Shown here: positions 46,106 to 54,536 of the stretch, one piece after another | Layout of the letters: each line of letters opens with the position of its first letter | Position numbering within the stretch: position 1 is the first letter of the stretch | From: Plantibacter sp. PA-3-X8 | GTDB taxonomy: Bacteria; Actinomycetota; Actinomycetes; Actinomycetales; Microbacteriaceae | DNA: 64,000 nt | Assembly (NCBI RefSeq): GCF_003856975.1 | Contig: NZ_CP033107.1 | Span: 3,906,001 to 3,970,000 of the forward strand | Direction of reading: 5' to 3' | The notes under the pieces: generated by a model | The model's input: only the letters and a program-made list of their open reading frames with translations | Databases searched by the model: none | What the model was told of the DNA's origin: nothing | Position numbers and translations under genes: made by a program

Positions 46106-48990
46106 ACCCGGGTGCGCATCGGTTCAGTGGCGGCGCGCGGTCCGCCGCGTCGCCCACCCGTCGCTCCGGCGAGTTCCGCCAATCCGCCACCCGCGCTCCC
46201 GCCCAACCGAGCGGTCGAGCGGCCGCGATCGCCCGGATGACGGCGCTCATCGCGAACCGGACCAGCACGCTCCTCGTCGGACCACACGGCTACGGCAAGA
46301 CCTTCACCGCGGACGCGATCGGACGTCGGATGCACGAGGACGGACGCCCGGTCATCCACGTGTCGGGTGCGTCACGGGACGCCTCGCACACGCTGAGCGA
46401 CTGGCGCACGGTACCGAGCGGTGCCGTCTTCATCGTCGACGACGGGGCGAACCTCCACCCGGCGAGCCTCGCCGACATCATCGAACTCTCGCGGTCGCGT
46501 GAGCAGGTCGCCCTGGTGACGCTGGAGCAGGAGCTCGCCGGACTGCAGGGGCGCGGCGACGAGTCCGCCGATCGGCTCCTCGCCGTCTGGCGGACCGGGT
46601 CGCTCACACGGATCGACCTCCCGGCGCTCGACGGGTTCGAAGCCTCGGCGATGGTGGACGAAGCCGCCGACGACGCGGTCCTCGACGACATGGCCAAGGC
46701 CGTCATCGTGCGGTTGAGCAACGGCTCGCCACGGCTCGTGCATGAGCTCACGAAGGACGCGCTCGAGACGGGTGGGGAGTTCTACCTGCCGCGCAGCATC
46801 CTCTCGCTCGGGGTCGCGGGGGTCTCACCGCGAGTGCACGACCTCACGGAACCCCAGCTCTCCCGGCTCGAGGACGAGGGCCGGTACGCCTTGGTCATGT
46901 TGGCGAAGCTCGGCCCGGTCCCCTACTCGCGCGCGATCCGCCTGCTCGGCGAGCACCAGTTGCACGCGCTCCTCCGGCTCGGACTCGCGCGGCACGACGG
47001 CTCAGGCCAGGACCGCATCGTCGCCGACGAACTGCACGCGTGGTCGGCACTCGCGGAGTGGCGCCACAGCGGACGACTGCACCGCCACGACCGCGTCCAG
47101 CGGACGCTCATCTCGGACCTGCGTGGCGGTGCCCGTCTCACGCCGAACGAGTCCTTCATCCTCGGCCGGTACTGGCTGACGGCTCCGCACACCGAGCTGG
47201 ACGAGGGGTTCGAGTCCCTCACGATGGCCCGCACCTTCCTCGAGGCGGCGCACGTCGCGAACGTCTCCGGCCTCGCCGAGGACGGTCGTCTGCTCGCCGA
47301 ACGCGCGTACACCTGGCGCCCGTCCGTGGCAGCGGCGCTCCAGTGGTCACGGTCGCTCGCCATGCTGGGCGACGGTGACGGGGCTCAGCGGGTCCTCGAG
47401 GTCGATCCCGCGGCCGATTCCGACGAGGACATGCAGGCGGAGGTCGTGAGTTGGCGGGCGACCCTCGATCGCTGGTCCGAACGCACCTGCGCGCAGGAGC
47501 TGACGGAGCAGGAGGAGCACAGCCGCCTGCTGTCCCAGCGCATCCTGATGGTCGAGACCTGGCGCGACCAGGATCGGCAGGAGCCGACCGAAGGCGATGC
47601 CGTCTTCTGGAAGGTCCTGCGCGACGTCGACGCCGCGCAGTCCTCGCGACTCTATGCCGCCGCTGCGCTCGTGACCAGGCTCGGCCTCAGGCTGCCACCG
47701 TCCGAGCTGCGGGAGCTGCTCCAGCTGGGTGACGCCGTCTACCGGTCGGTGCCCTACAGCGCAGCGCGGCCGTTGTCGCACGCCCTGCGCGACGCGAGCG
47801 CCATGTACGTCCTGTCGGCCGGCACCATCCGCCTGCTCACCGGACTCTCCTGGGCCGGCTTCGCGCGCTACATCGACGAGTTCGTCGCTCGTGCCGAGCG
47901 CGGGACCGGGCGCCTGGCGACGACGGACCAGTGCATCGTCGGGATCCTCGGAGCCCAGTTGGCGTTCTTCGACGGCCGCCCGGACCGAACCGTGGCCGAC
48001 CTCCGGGTCGTCGAACGGCTCCTCGACTCGACCGTTCCGCCCGAGGTGCACACGCAGACCGCGCTCCTCCTCGTCGGTGCTCTCGCTCAGACCGGCGAGC
48101 TCGAGGAGGCGACGGAACGGCGAGCTGCCGAGGACGAACGCCTCATCGCCGCCTCCACGGTCCTCTCCTACCTGGCGGACATCGCCGACTTCGGTCTGCT
48201 GATGGCCGGCGGTCGCGTCATGGACGCCCGGGATCACCTGCGTCGGCTCGCGCAGGACATCCGGAAGCCGCTGACCCAGCGGATCTACTCCGCGAGCCTG
48301 GCCGCCGCGGCCGGCGCCGACCTGTCCGAGACCCTGTCCTGGGTCGTGGACGCTCGATCGCAGGAGCTCACGCCCCTGCAGGCGTCGCTCATGCTGCTCC
48401 TCGAGGCCGGCGCCGCCGGCGACGCGAGCCGCGCCGAGGAGGCCGCCTGTTCGCTCGAGGAGGTCGGAGCGCGGCATCGGGCGATCGGGGCCCATCTGCT
48501 CGCAGAACGACTCCACGAGGCCCAGGGGCGACTGCAGCACGCCCGCCGTTGCGCGGAGCGGGCCGCAGAACTCGTGGGTCCCACGCCAGGCGCCGCTGCG
48601 GATACGGAGGCCCGATGGACCTCGGTCGTGTCTCCGTCGCCCGTGTTCGCCACCTACCGGCCGGAGACGACCGAGGAGACCGCGCCGGTCGAGCGCACCG
48701 TCCCCGTGGAGCCGCCCTCGACACACGCTCCGCTGGCCTACCTCTCCCGCGGGCAGACGGACACCGGCCAGGAGACCGCCGGGGCCGACTTGAGCGCGCT
48801 CACCCGGCGGGAGCTGGAGGTCGCCCTGCTCATCGCGCAAGGACTGAGCAACCAGGAGATCGCGACGCGGCTCTTCCTCAGTGTCCGCACCGTCGAGTCG
48901 CACGTGCTCCAAGCGCGGACGAAGCTGGGCGCGGGGAGACGGCGCGACCTCGGCCGCCTCGTCGCGCAGTCCTCTCAGCGTCAGGCCTGA
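46102..48990 (+). CDS. Large ATPase-LuxR transcriptional regulator
   Basis: 962 residues in the MalT/LAL style. An N-terminal ATPase has Walker A LLVGPHGYGKT (about 55-65) and Walker B AVFIVDDG. A long helical, TPR-like sensor region follows, then a C-terminal LuxR helix-turn-helix (LTRRELEVALLIAQGLSNQEIATRLFLSVRTVESHV, about 905-945). It should be an ATP-dependent activator that responds to an unknown signal. I chose the ATG at 46102 because it overlaps the stop of a leader ORF; an earlier frame lacks a binding site. It lies between the giant adhesin gene and the SipW operon, both likely targets. Confidence 0.88.
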   Translation: MNPGAHRFSGGARSAASPTRRSGEFRQSATRAPAQPSGRAAAIARMTALIANRTSTLLVGPHGYGKTFTADAIGRRMHEDGRPVIHVSGASRDASHTLSDWRTVPSGAVFIVDDGANLHPASLADIIELSRSREQVALVTLEQELAGLQGRGDESADRLLAVWRTGSLTRIDLPALDGFEASAMVDEAADDAVLDDMAKAVIVRLSNGSPRLVHELTKDALETGGEFYLPRSILSLGVAGVSPRVHDLTEPQLSRLEDEGRYALVMLAKLGPVPYSRAIRLLGEHQLHALLRLGLARHDGSGQDRIVADELHAWSALAEWRHSGRLHRHDRVQRTLISDLRGGARLTPNESFILGRYWLTAPHTELDEGFESLTMARTFLEAAHVANVSGLAEDGRLLAERAYTWRPSVAAALQWSRSLAMLGDGDGAQRVLEVDPAADSDEDMQAEVVSWRATLDRWSERTCAQELTEQEEHSRLLSQRILMVETWRDQDRQEPTEGDAVFWKVLRDVDAAQSSRLYAAAALVTRLGLRLPPSELRELLQLGDAVYRSVPYSAARPLSHALRDASAMYVLSAGTIRLLTGLSWAGFARYIDEFVARAERGTGRLATTDQCIVGILGAQLAFFDGRPDRTVADLRVVERLLDSTVPPEVHTQTALLLVGALAQTGELEEATERRAAEDERLIAASTVLSYLADIADFGLLMAGGRVMDARDHLRRLAQDIRKPLTQRIYSASLAAAAGADLSETLSWVVDARSQELTPLQASLMLLLEAGAAGDASRAEEAACSLEEVGARHRAIGAHLLAERLHEAQGRLQHARRCAERAAELVGPTPGAAADTEARWTSVVSPSPVFATYRPETTEETAPVERTVPVEPPSTHAPLAYLSRGQTDTGQETAGADLSALTRRELEVALLIAQGLSNQEIATRLFLSVRTVESHVLQARTKLGAGRRRDLGRLVAQSSQRQA

Positions 48991-49050
48991 CCCCCCCTGA
49001 GCGGGCGACGCAGCGCGGTTCAGCAGTTTTCTCGGTAGCGTCCGGCGATC

Positions 49051-49096
49051 CCAGTACCCCACTACTGGTTACAACCGTCAGCCTGCTGCCTATCGT
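49051..49096 (+). promoter_or_regulatory. Promoter and inverted repeat of the SipW operon
   Basis: CCAGTA-CCCCAC-TACTGG (49051-49068) is a perfect 6-bp-arm inverted repeat directly before a possible -35 TTACAA (49069-49074). A 16-base spacer and TATCGT (49091-49096) follow. Parts of the repeat (CCAGTACC and CACTAC) also occur upstream of the adhesin gene. Confidence 0.45.
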
Positions 49097-49189
49097 CCTG
49101 AGGGTGTCGTGAGACGCGCGGAGGCCGTCTCCGCACGCCCGACACCTGCGGTGACGCGAGCCGTCACCGGCGGACTCCAGGGGGCTTCC

Positions 49190-49834
49190 ATGACCATCGA
49201 CACCAGCACCGAGGCCTCAGCGGCCACCGGCACCGACGCGCCCGTCCGCGGCCAGCGCAGCAAGCGGGCGAAGGCGATCCTCGCCGGCGGCCTGGTGCTC
49301 GGCGTCGGTGCGGCCATCACGCTCGCGGCCTGGAACGACTCCGAGTTCGCGACCGGGATCTTCGCCGGTGGTGGCTTCGGCATCGAGGGCAGCACCGACG
49401 GCACCGCGTTCACGGAGCACCCGACCGAGGCTGCGGCCGCCCCGCTCACCTTCGCGGTGGAGGCCGACAACCTGGCACCCGAGGAGCCCGTCTACGCCGG
49501 CTTCGCCGTCCAGCTGACCGCCGCGTCGACGTACGCCGGCACGGTCGACATCACCGCCACGAGCGGAGCCGCCATCGCCTCCTCGCTCAGCTACTCCGTC
49601 GTGGAGACCACCACCTTCGGCTGCGACGCCGCGAGCTTCGCCGCCGGCGACCCGCTCGTGACGGATGCCGCCACGACGTCGAGCACGGCCGCGGACATCT
49701 TCGCGCTCGGTGCCGTCACCACGCCGGTGTTCCTCTGCTTCGAGGTCACCCCGGCGGCGAGCCTCCCGCAGTCGTCGCCGAGCGGCACCGTCGTCTGGGA
49801 GTTCGCGGCCGAGTCCACCACCCCGCTGCCGTAA
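49190..49834 (+). CDS. SipW-type exported protein 1 (TasA/camelysin-like)
   Basis: 214 residues. The N-terminus has a basic segment, a hydrophobic stretch (AILAGGLVLGVGAAITLAAW) and NDSEFATGIF, the 'alternate' signal typical of SipW-processed proteins (A-A-W-x-D-x-E-F). The mature part is a beta-rich domain with two cysteines (FGCDAAS, LCFEV). Related proteins form fibres or surface layers in Bacillus biofilms. AGGGGG precedes the ATG. First of four tightly packed genes that include the matching peptidase. Confidence 0.8.
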   Translation: MTIDTSTEASAATGTDAPVRGQRSKRAKAILAGGLVLGVGAAITLAAWNDSEFATGIFAGGGFGIEGSTDGTAFTEHPTEAAAAPLTFAVEADNLAPEEPVYAGFAVQLTAASTYAGTVDITATSGAAIASSLSYSVVETTTFGCDAASFAAGDPLVTDAATTSSTAADIFALGAVTTPVFLCFEVTPAASLPQSSPSGTVVWEFAAESTTPLP

Positions 49835-49854
49835 CCCGCGGCGGGACGGCGATC

Positions 49855-50502
49855 ATGGGACGGCACACCCCGGCGGCAGGCAGACACCACCGCACCGACG
49901 AACGACGGAGCACGTCGCGCTACACGAAGGCCAGGGCGGCCCTCGCGGCAGCGCTCGTGCTGGGCGTCGGGACCTCGCTCACCCTCGCGGCCTGGAGTGA
50001 CGACGAGTTCGGGACGGCTACCTTCGCGGCGAGCACGTTCGCCGTGGAGTCGCAGACCTCGTCGTCGACCTGGGCGGCGCACGAGGCGGCGAACCCGGCC
50101 ACGCTGGTGTTCAACGCCACCGCCATGTCGCCAGGGCTCTCCCAGTTCGCCTACATCGACATCCGCACGACCGCTGCGACGAACATCGGCGGGACGGCGG
50201 CGCTGTCGGCAGTCTCGGCGGCGACGGGCACCCTCCTGCCGCAGCTCGAGTACCGTGTCGTCACGACGGCGGCGGGCACGGCGTGCAACGCAGCCGCGTT
50301 CACCTCGGCGACCGTCCCCGCGTACACCGCGTCGCTCTCGACGGGCACGGCTCCACCGACCGCGACCGGCGCGCTCACCGCGGCGGGCAACTCCACCGTG
50401 CGCTTCTGCTTCGACGTGCGGGTGAAGGCCGGCACCGCCTCCAGCTTCCAGGGCGGGACGGCGTCGGCGACGTGGCAGATCACCAGCACCTCCAGTTCCT
50501 GA
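49855..50502 (+). CDS. SipW-type exported protein 2 (TasA/camelysin-like)
   Basis: 215 residues, a paralogue of the preceding gene: ALAAALVLGVGTSLTLAAW then SDDEFGTATFAASTF, with cysteines in TACNAAAF and RFCFDV. Twenty bases after the first gene. Two diverged copies may be the major and minor units of one fibre, by analogy with known systems. Confidence 0.8.
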   Translation: MGRHTPAAGRHHRTDERRSTSRYTKARAALAAALVLGVGTSLTLAAWSDDEFGTATFAASTFAVESQTSSSTWAAHEAANPATLVFNATAMSPGLSQFAYIDIRTTAATNIGGTAALSAVSAATGTLLPQLEYRVVTTAAGTACNAAAFTSATVPAYTASLSTGTAPPTATGALTAAGNSTVRFCFDVRVKAGTASSFQGGTASATWQITSTSSS

Positions 50503-50512
50503 TCGGAGCACC

Positions 50513-51859
50513 GTGACCCGACCCTCCACGGAAGCGATCGACGCCACCGAGCGGCAGCACCCCCGCCGCTCGGTGGCGTCGATCGTCGGCAGCACCCTGC
50601 TGAACCTCGCCGCCGTCGGCGGGGTGGTCTGCATCGTGCTCGTCATCCTCGCGACCTGCTTCAACATCACCCTCATCATGTTCAAGACCGGTTCCATGAG
50701 CCCGACGATCCCCACCGGCTCACTCGCGCTCGTCCGCGAGATCCCCGCGTCCGACATCACGGTCGGCGATGTTGTGACGGTGGATCGCGCTGGTCAGCTG
50801 CCGGTCACCCACCGCGTCACCTCGGTGACCGCCGGTGTCGACACCGCAGGACCACAGCGGACGATCACCATGCAGGGCGATGCGAACCTGTCGGAAGACC
50901 CCGAGCCGTACACCGTCTCGACGGTCCGCATCGTGCTCGCCTCGGTGCCCGGGCTCGCGTACCTCGTCGCGTGGCTGTCCAACCCGTGGGTCCTGGCTGG
51001 ACTGACGCTCAGCTGTTCGGCCCTCGTCATGTGGGCGTTCTGGCCGCGCTCCGACCGCAAGCGCCCGCCAGGTGGCTCGGGAGGGACCGACGGAAACGGT
51101 CGTACTGCTTCCCGACATCGATCCTCCACGGCCGGCACCGAAGGCGACCGACCACGACCGGCCCGCCACGCCGCGCTCCGCTGCTCACCGGTCGCCCTCC
51201 TCCTCGGAGCCGGCCTCGCGATCGGCGGCACCGCTCCCGCGCACGCCGAGCCGATGGTCGACGTCATCGCCGGTGAGGCGGTCGTCCTCACCTCGATCGG
51301 CGACCCGTCGGCCATGCGGTCCCTCACCCCCGGTCGGTCGACGCCCTGGGAGGTGGGTGTCAGCACCAAGCCCGAAGCCACACCGGGCTCCATCGACGTG
51401 TCCATGGTCGGCTCCGGCTCGTCGGAGCTCGGGCTCGTCATGGTGGTCGACGCCTGCTCCGTCCGCTGGACCGCGGCCGGCTGCGTCGGCACCGTCACCC
51501 ACCTGTTCGACGAGATGGCGGTGCCCGTCGACGGCGTCGAGCGCGCAGTGCTCTCGATGCGCAGCTCGGAGGCGTGGTGGCTGAGGTTCGACGTCCGGAT
51601 GCCGTCCGGTACAGCGGTGGCGAACGCCTCGGTCGCCCTCACGGTCACCGCCGAGGGCATCGGCGACGATGTCTCGGTCTCGCCCGGCCCGATCACCACC
51701 CTCCCCCGCACCGGCGCGAGCATCGAGTTCGCCGTGTGGGCGGCTGCGGGCGCGATCCTGATCGGTCTCGTCGGCGCGTGGTTCGGCGCGCTGCGTCAGC
51801 ACTCGCGCTCCGCGAGGAGGACGACGATCCTGCGAGCCGATGATGCGACAGCGGGGTGA
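50513..51859 (+). CDS. SipW-like signal peptidase I with extra secreted LPRTG half
   Basis: 448 residues. The first 185 form an S26B (SipW/ER-type) signal peptidase with a membrane helix, Ser61 in TGSMSPTIPTGS and His100 in LPVTHRV replacing the usual lysine, then a second helix. After a charged linker there is a new hydrophobic, signal-like stretch (LLLGAGLAIGGTAPAHA), a beta-rich domain of about 150 residues with two cysteines, and LPRTG followed by a membrane helix and RSARR, a sortase-type ending. Such a C-terminal half is not part of ordinary signal peptidases. The GTG at 50513 follows CGGAG. It should process the adjacent exported proteins. Confidence 0.82.
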   Translation: MTRPSTEAIDATERQHPRRSVASIVGSTLLNLAAVGGVVCIVLVILATCFNITLIMFKTGSMSPTIPTGSLALVREIPASDITVGDVVTVDRAGQLPVTHRVTSVTAGVDTAGPQRTITMQGDANLSEDPEPYTVSTVRIVLASVPGLAYLVAWLSNPWVLAGLTLSCSALVMWAFWPRSDRKRPPGGSGGTDGNGRTASRHRSSTAGTEGDRPRPARHAALRCSPVALLLGAGLAIGGTAPAHAEPMVDVIAGEAVVLTSIGDPSAMRSLTPGRSTPWEVGVSTKPEATPGSIDVSMVGSGSSELGLVMVVDACSVRWTAAGCVGTVTHLFDEMAVPVDGVERAVLSMRSSEAWWLRFDVRMPSGTAVANASVALTVTAEGIGDDVSVSPGPITTLPRTGASIEFAVWAAAGAILIGLVGAWFGALRQHSRSARRTTILRADDATAG

Positions 51860-52361
51860 GGACGGCGGCCGTGTCCTCCCGTGGCACCGCCGGACCGCCG
51901 CGACGGCCATCGCCGTCGCGATGGGACTCCTCCTCGCGCACCCCGCACCGGCGCCGGTCGACGCGGCATGGGCCGATCCCGAATTCGGGACGGGCAGCTT
52001 CACTGCGGCCACCGTGCCGACGCCGACGTTCTCGAGTTGCACCTTCAATCCGAACGCCGTCGGATTGCTCTCCTCCTACACCGTCATCTACACGATCCCG
52101 GCGGGGTACACGATCAATTACGCCTACTCGGCGAACGCATCCTTCACCCCCAACTCAGTCATCACACCGACCTCGACGAGTGGCACCACGACGGTCACCT
52201 CGACATTCAGCCTCGGACTGCTCGGAGGTCTCCTCGGCTCCAACGTCTACATCGGAGCCCGACTCACCATGCCGTCCACGAGCTGGTCCTCGCCGTATCG
52301 GGTCGTGAGCGGCACCTCGAATGCGCTCGGAACGAACGGCGCCTGCGCGGTCGTGCCGTAG
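51840..52361 (+). CDS. SipW-type exported protein 3
   Basis: 173 residues overlapping the peptidase gene by 20 bases. It has a hydrophobic stretch (ATAIAVAMGLLLAHPAPAPV), then DAAWADPEFGTGSF, the same A-A-W-x-D-x-E-F-x-T signature as proteins 1 and 2, and a Ser/Thr-rich beta domain with two cysteines (SSCTF, GACAVVP). ATGs at 51840 and 51843 are adjacent; I cannot tell them apart. It ends 13 bases from the convergent LacI gene. Confidence 0.75.
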   Translation: MMRQRGEDGGRVLPWHRRTAATAIAVAMGLLLAHPAPAPVDAAWADPEFGTGSFTAATVPTPTFSSCTFNPNAVGLLSSYTVIYTIPAGYTINYAYSANASFTPNSVITPTSTSGTTTVTSTFSLGLLGGLLGSNVYIGARLTMPSTSWSSPYRVVSGTSNALGTNGACAVVP

Positions 52362-52374
52362 CGAGCCCGCCGCA

Positions 52375-53373
52375 TCAGCCGCCCGACGACTCCCGCACGA
52401 CGAGTTCGAAGCCCGCGCGCACCCGCCGCCCCGGCCCGACGTGCCCGGCCACGCGTTCGACCAGCATCGCGACGGCCTCGCGGGCGATGGCCTCCTTGTC
52501 GGGCGCGACCGTCGTCAGTGACCGCATCGCGTACCGGCCGTCCTCGATGTCGTCGAAGCCGACCACGGCCAGGTCGCGCGGGATGTCGACACCGCGGTCC
52601 CACGCGGCACGCATCGCGCCCAGCGCCATGAGGTCGTTGAAGCAGAACACGCCGTCAGGAGGATCGCCGGCGTCGAGCATTCCACCCATGACCGCTGCAC
52701 CACTCGCGCGATCGTATTCCCCTTCGGCCATATACCGGTTCGGGTCGAGTCCGGCCTCGCGCATCGCCCTCGTGAACCCGTCCACGCGCTGCTTCGCGGT
52801 GCCCGTGGAATGGGCCTGCCGACCGATGGCGCCGATGCGCATGCATCCCCGTTCGATCAGGTGCCTGGTCGCCATGTAGGCCGCCTCGGTCCCGTCGATG
52901 GCGACGTGGTCCGCGCTCGCGCCGTAGTCGCGCTCGCCGAGCAGGACGATCGGCTGGGTCGCGGCGGCTGCTTCGACGTCGGCGGCCGTGAGGTTGAGCG
53001 CGTTGAGCAGCACGCCGTCGAAGGTCGAGGACACCGCTCCCCCGGTGAGCACGGCGCGCTCGCGTTCCGGGTCGCCGTTCGTCTGGTCGACGACGAGGGT
53101 GAGCGAGCGCTTCGTGAGTTCGGGGATGAGGCAGCGGGCCAGGTCGGAGAAGTACGGAACGTCGAGCTCGGGGACGACGAGGGCGATGAGTCCGCTGCGG
53201 TTGTTCCGGAGTCCTCTCGCGTGCGGATTGGGCCGATAGCCGAGCTCGTCGATGACCGCCTGCACGCGCTTGCGGGTCTCGGCACCGACCCGTCCCGGCA
53301 GGTTCACGACGTCCGACACCGTGCGCTGGGAGACGCCGGCCGCCTGCGCGACATCCCGTGCGGTCACTGCCAT
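52375..53373 (-). CDS. LacI-family regulator of the second sugar locus
   Basis: 332-residue repressor. The helix-turn-helix begins VTARDVAQAAGVSQRTVSDVVN, with hinge YRPNPHARGLRNNRSG, and the sugar-binding domain has CFNDLMALGAMRAAWDRG and AVVGFDDIEDG. GGGGAGG precedes the ATG at 53373; an upstream in-frame start is rejected because it overlaps the operators. Divergent from the transporter genes it probably controls, with two candidate operators between them. Confidence 0.92.
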   Translation of the reverse strand: MAVTARDVAQAAGVSQRTVSDVVNLPGRVGAETRKRVQAVIDELGYRPNPHARGLRNNRSGLIALVVPELDVPYFSDLARCLIPELTKRSLTLVVDQTNGDPERERAVLTGGAVSSTFDGVLLNALNLTAADVEAAAATQPIVLLGERDYGASADHVAIDGTEAAYMATRHLIERGCMRIGAIGRQAHSTGTAKQRVDGFTRAMREAGLDPNRYMAEGEYDRASGAAVMGGMLDAGDPPDGVFCFNDLMALGAMRAAWDRGVDIPRDLAVVGFDDIEDGRYAMRSLTTVAPDKEAIAREAVAMLVERVAGHVGPGRRVRAGFELVVRESSGG

Positions 53374-53458
53374 CCGTGCCTCCCCGTCGGTCGCGCGCGC
53401 TCCACCGTGCGCCGGTACTGACGCAAGCGTACCGACTCCACGACCGCCGGATACCAAC

Positions 53459-53472
53459 GGAAACCGATTTCC
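53459..53472. promoter_or_regulatory. LacI-type operator GGAAACCGATTTCC
   Basis: A 14-bp near-palindrome of the GGAAAnCGnTTTCC type, widespread for LacI-family proteins, in the divergent gap before the permease operon. Confidence 0.6.
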
Positions 53473-53480
53473 AAATCCGT

Positions 53481-53500
53481 CTTGTGCTACGTAGCACAAG
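53481..53500. promoter_or_regulatory. 20-bp perfect palindrome CTTGTGCTACGTAGCACAAG
   Basis: All ten base pairs match. It lies nine bases after the near-palindrome at 53459. Likely an operator for the divergent LacI protein. Confidence 0.7.
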
Positions 53501-53556
53501 CGGTTAGCGTGTCTCCCTGTCAGCACGGTCGCAGCGAGTCGAAGGAGATGCGCAGC

Positions 53557-53598
53557 ATGTTCGAGAGCCCACCACCCATCACCCGAGCCGCCACATGA
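53557..53598 (+). CDS. 13-residue leader peptide coupled to the permease gene
   Basis: The frame MFESPPPITRAAT has GAAGGAG nine bases before its ATG, whereas the permease start at 53595 has no ribosome binding site of its own. The leader's TGA overlaps the permease ATG (ATGA). It is probably a translation-coupling device rather than a functional peptide. Confidence 0.5.
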   Translation: MFESPPPITRAAT

Positions 53599-54536
53599 GC
53601 GCGCTCAACGAGCTGCGCGCGCTGCGGACGCCGAAGGGGGCGATCAAGCATCGCGACGCCTCCGAGTTCCGGGACAACCGCGCGGCGCTCCTCTTCCTCG
53701 GCCCCTGGATCATCGGCTTCCTCGTCATCACGCTCGGGCCGGTCCTCGTCTCGCTGTACTTGTCTTTCACCGACTACAACCTCCTCCAGAACCCGAACTT
53801 CACCGGGCTGGAGAATGCGCAGCGGATGGTCGAGGACCCCCGCCTGCACCAGTCCCTCGGGGTGACGATCACCTACGTCCTGGTCTCGGTGCCGTTGCAG
53901 CTCATGGTCGCCCTGGCGATCGCGGTCCTCCTGGATCGCGGCCTGCGCGGACTCTCGTTCTACCGGTCGGTGCTGTACCTGCCGTCGCTGCTCGGCGGCA
54001 GCGTCGCGATCGCCGTCCTCTGGCGCCTCGTCTTCGGTTCGAGCGGCCTCGTCAACGCCCTGCTCGCCGTCTTCGGTATCCAGGGCCCCGGTTGGATCTC
54101 GGAACCCGACACCGCGCTGTCGACGCTGATCATCCTGCACGTGTGGACGTTCGGTGCTCCGATGGTGATCTTCCTCGCCGGGCTCCGCCAGATCCCGCGG
54201 CAGTACTACGAGGCGGCGTCGACGGACGGTGCCGGCCGGTGGACGCAGTTCCGGTCGATCACGCTGCCGCTGCTCAGCCCGATCATCTTCTTCAACCTCG
54301 TGCTCGGCATCATCGGCGCGTTCCAGTCGTTCACGCAGGCCTACGTGGTGTCGAACGGATCGGGCGGGCCGTCCGACTCGACGCTGTTCATCACGCTCTA
54401 CCTGTACCAGAAGGGCTTCGGCAGCTTCCAGATGGGGTACGCGTCGGCGATCGCGTGGCTCCTGCTCATCATCATCGCCGCCGCCACGGCCATCAACTTC
54501 TGGGCCTCGAAGTATTGGGTGTTCTACGATGACTGA
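53595..54536 (+). CDS. Sugar ABC transporter permease (MalF-type)
   Basis: 313-residue CUT1 permease with six helices and the EAA loop QYYEAASTDGAGRWTQFRSITLPLLSPI. The start ATG lacks a Shine-Dalgarno sequence but overlaps a leader ORF that has one. The second permease starts eight bases before this gene ends. Confidence 0.94.
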   Translation: MSALNELRALRTPKGAIKHRDASEFRDNRAALLFLGPWIIGFLVITLGPVLVSLYLSFTDYNLLQNPNFTGLENAQRMVEDPRLHQSLGVTITYVLVSVPLQLMVALAIAVLLDRGLRGLSFYRSVLYLPSLLGGSVAIAVLWRLVFGSSGLVNALLAVFGIQGPGWISEPDTALSTLIILHVWTFGAPMVIFLAGLRQIPRQYYEAASTDGAGRWTQFRSITLPLLSPIIFFNLVLGIIGAFQSFTQAYVVSNGSGGPSDSTLFITLYLYQKGFGSFQMGYASAIAWLLLIIIAAATAINFWASKYWVFYDD

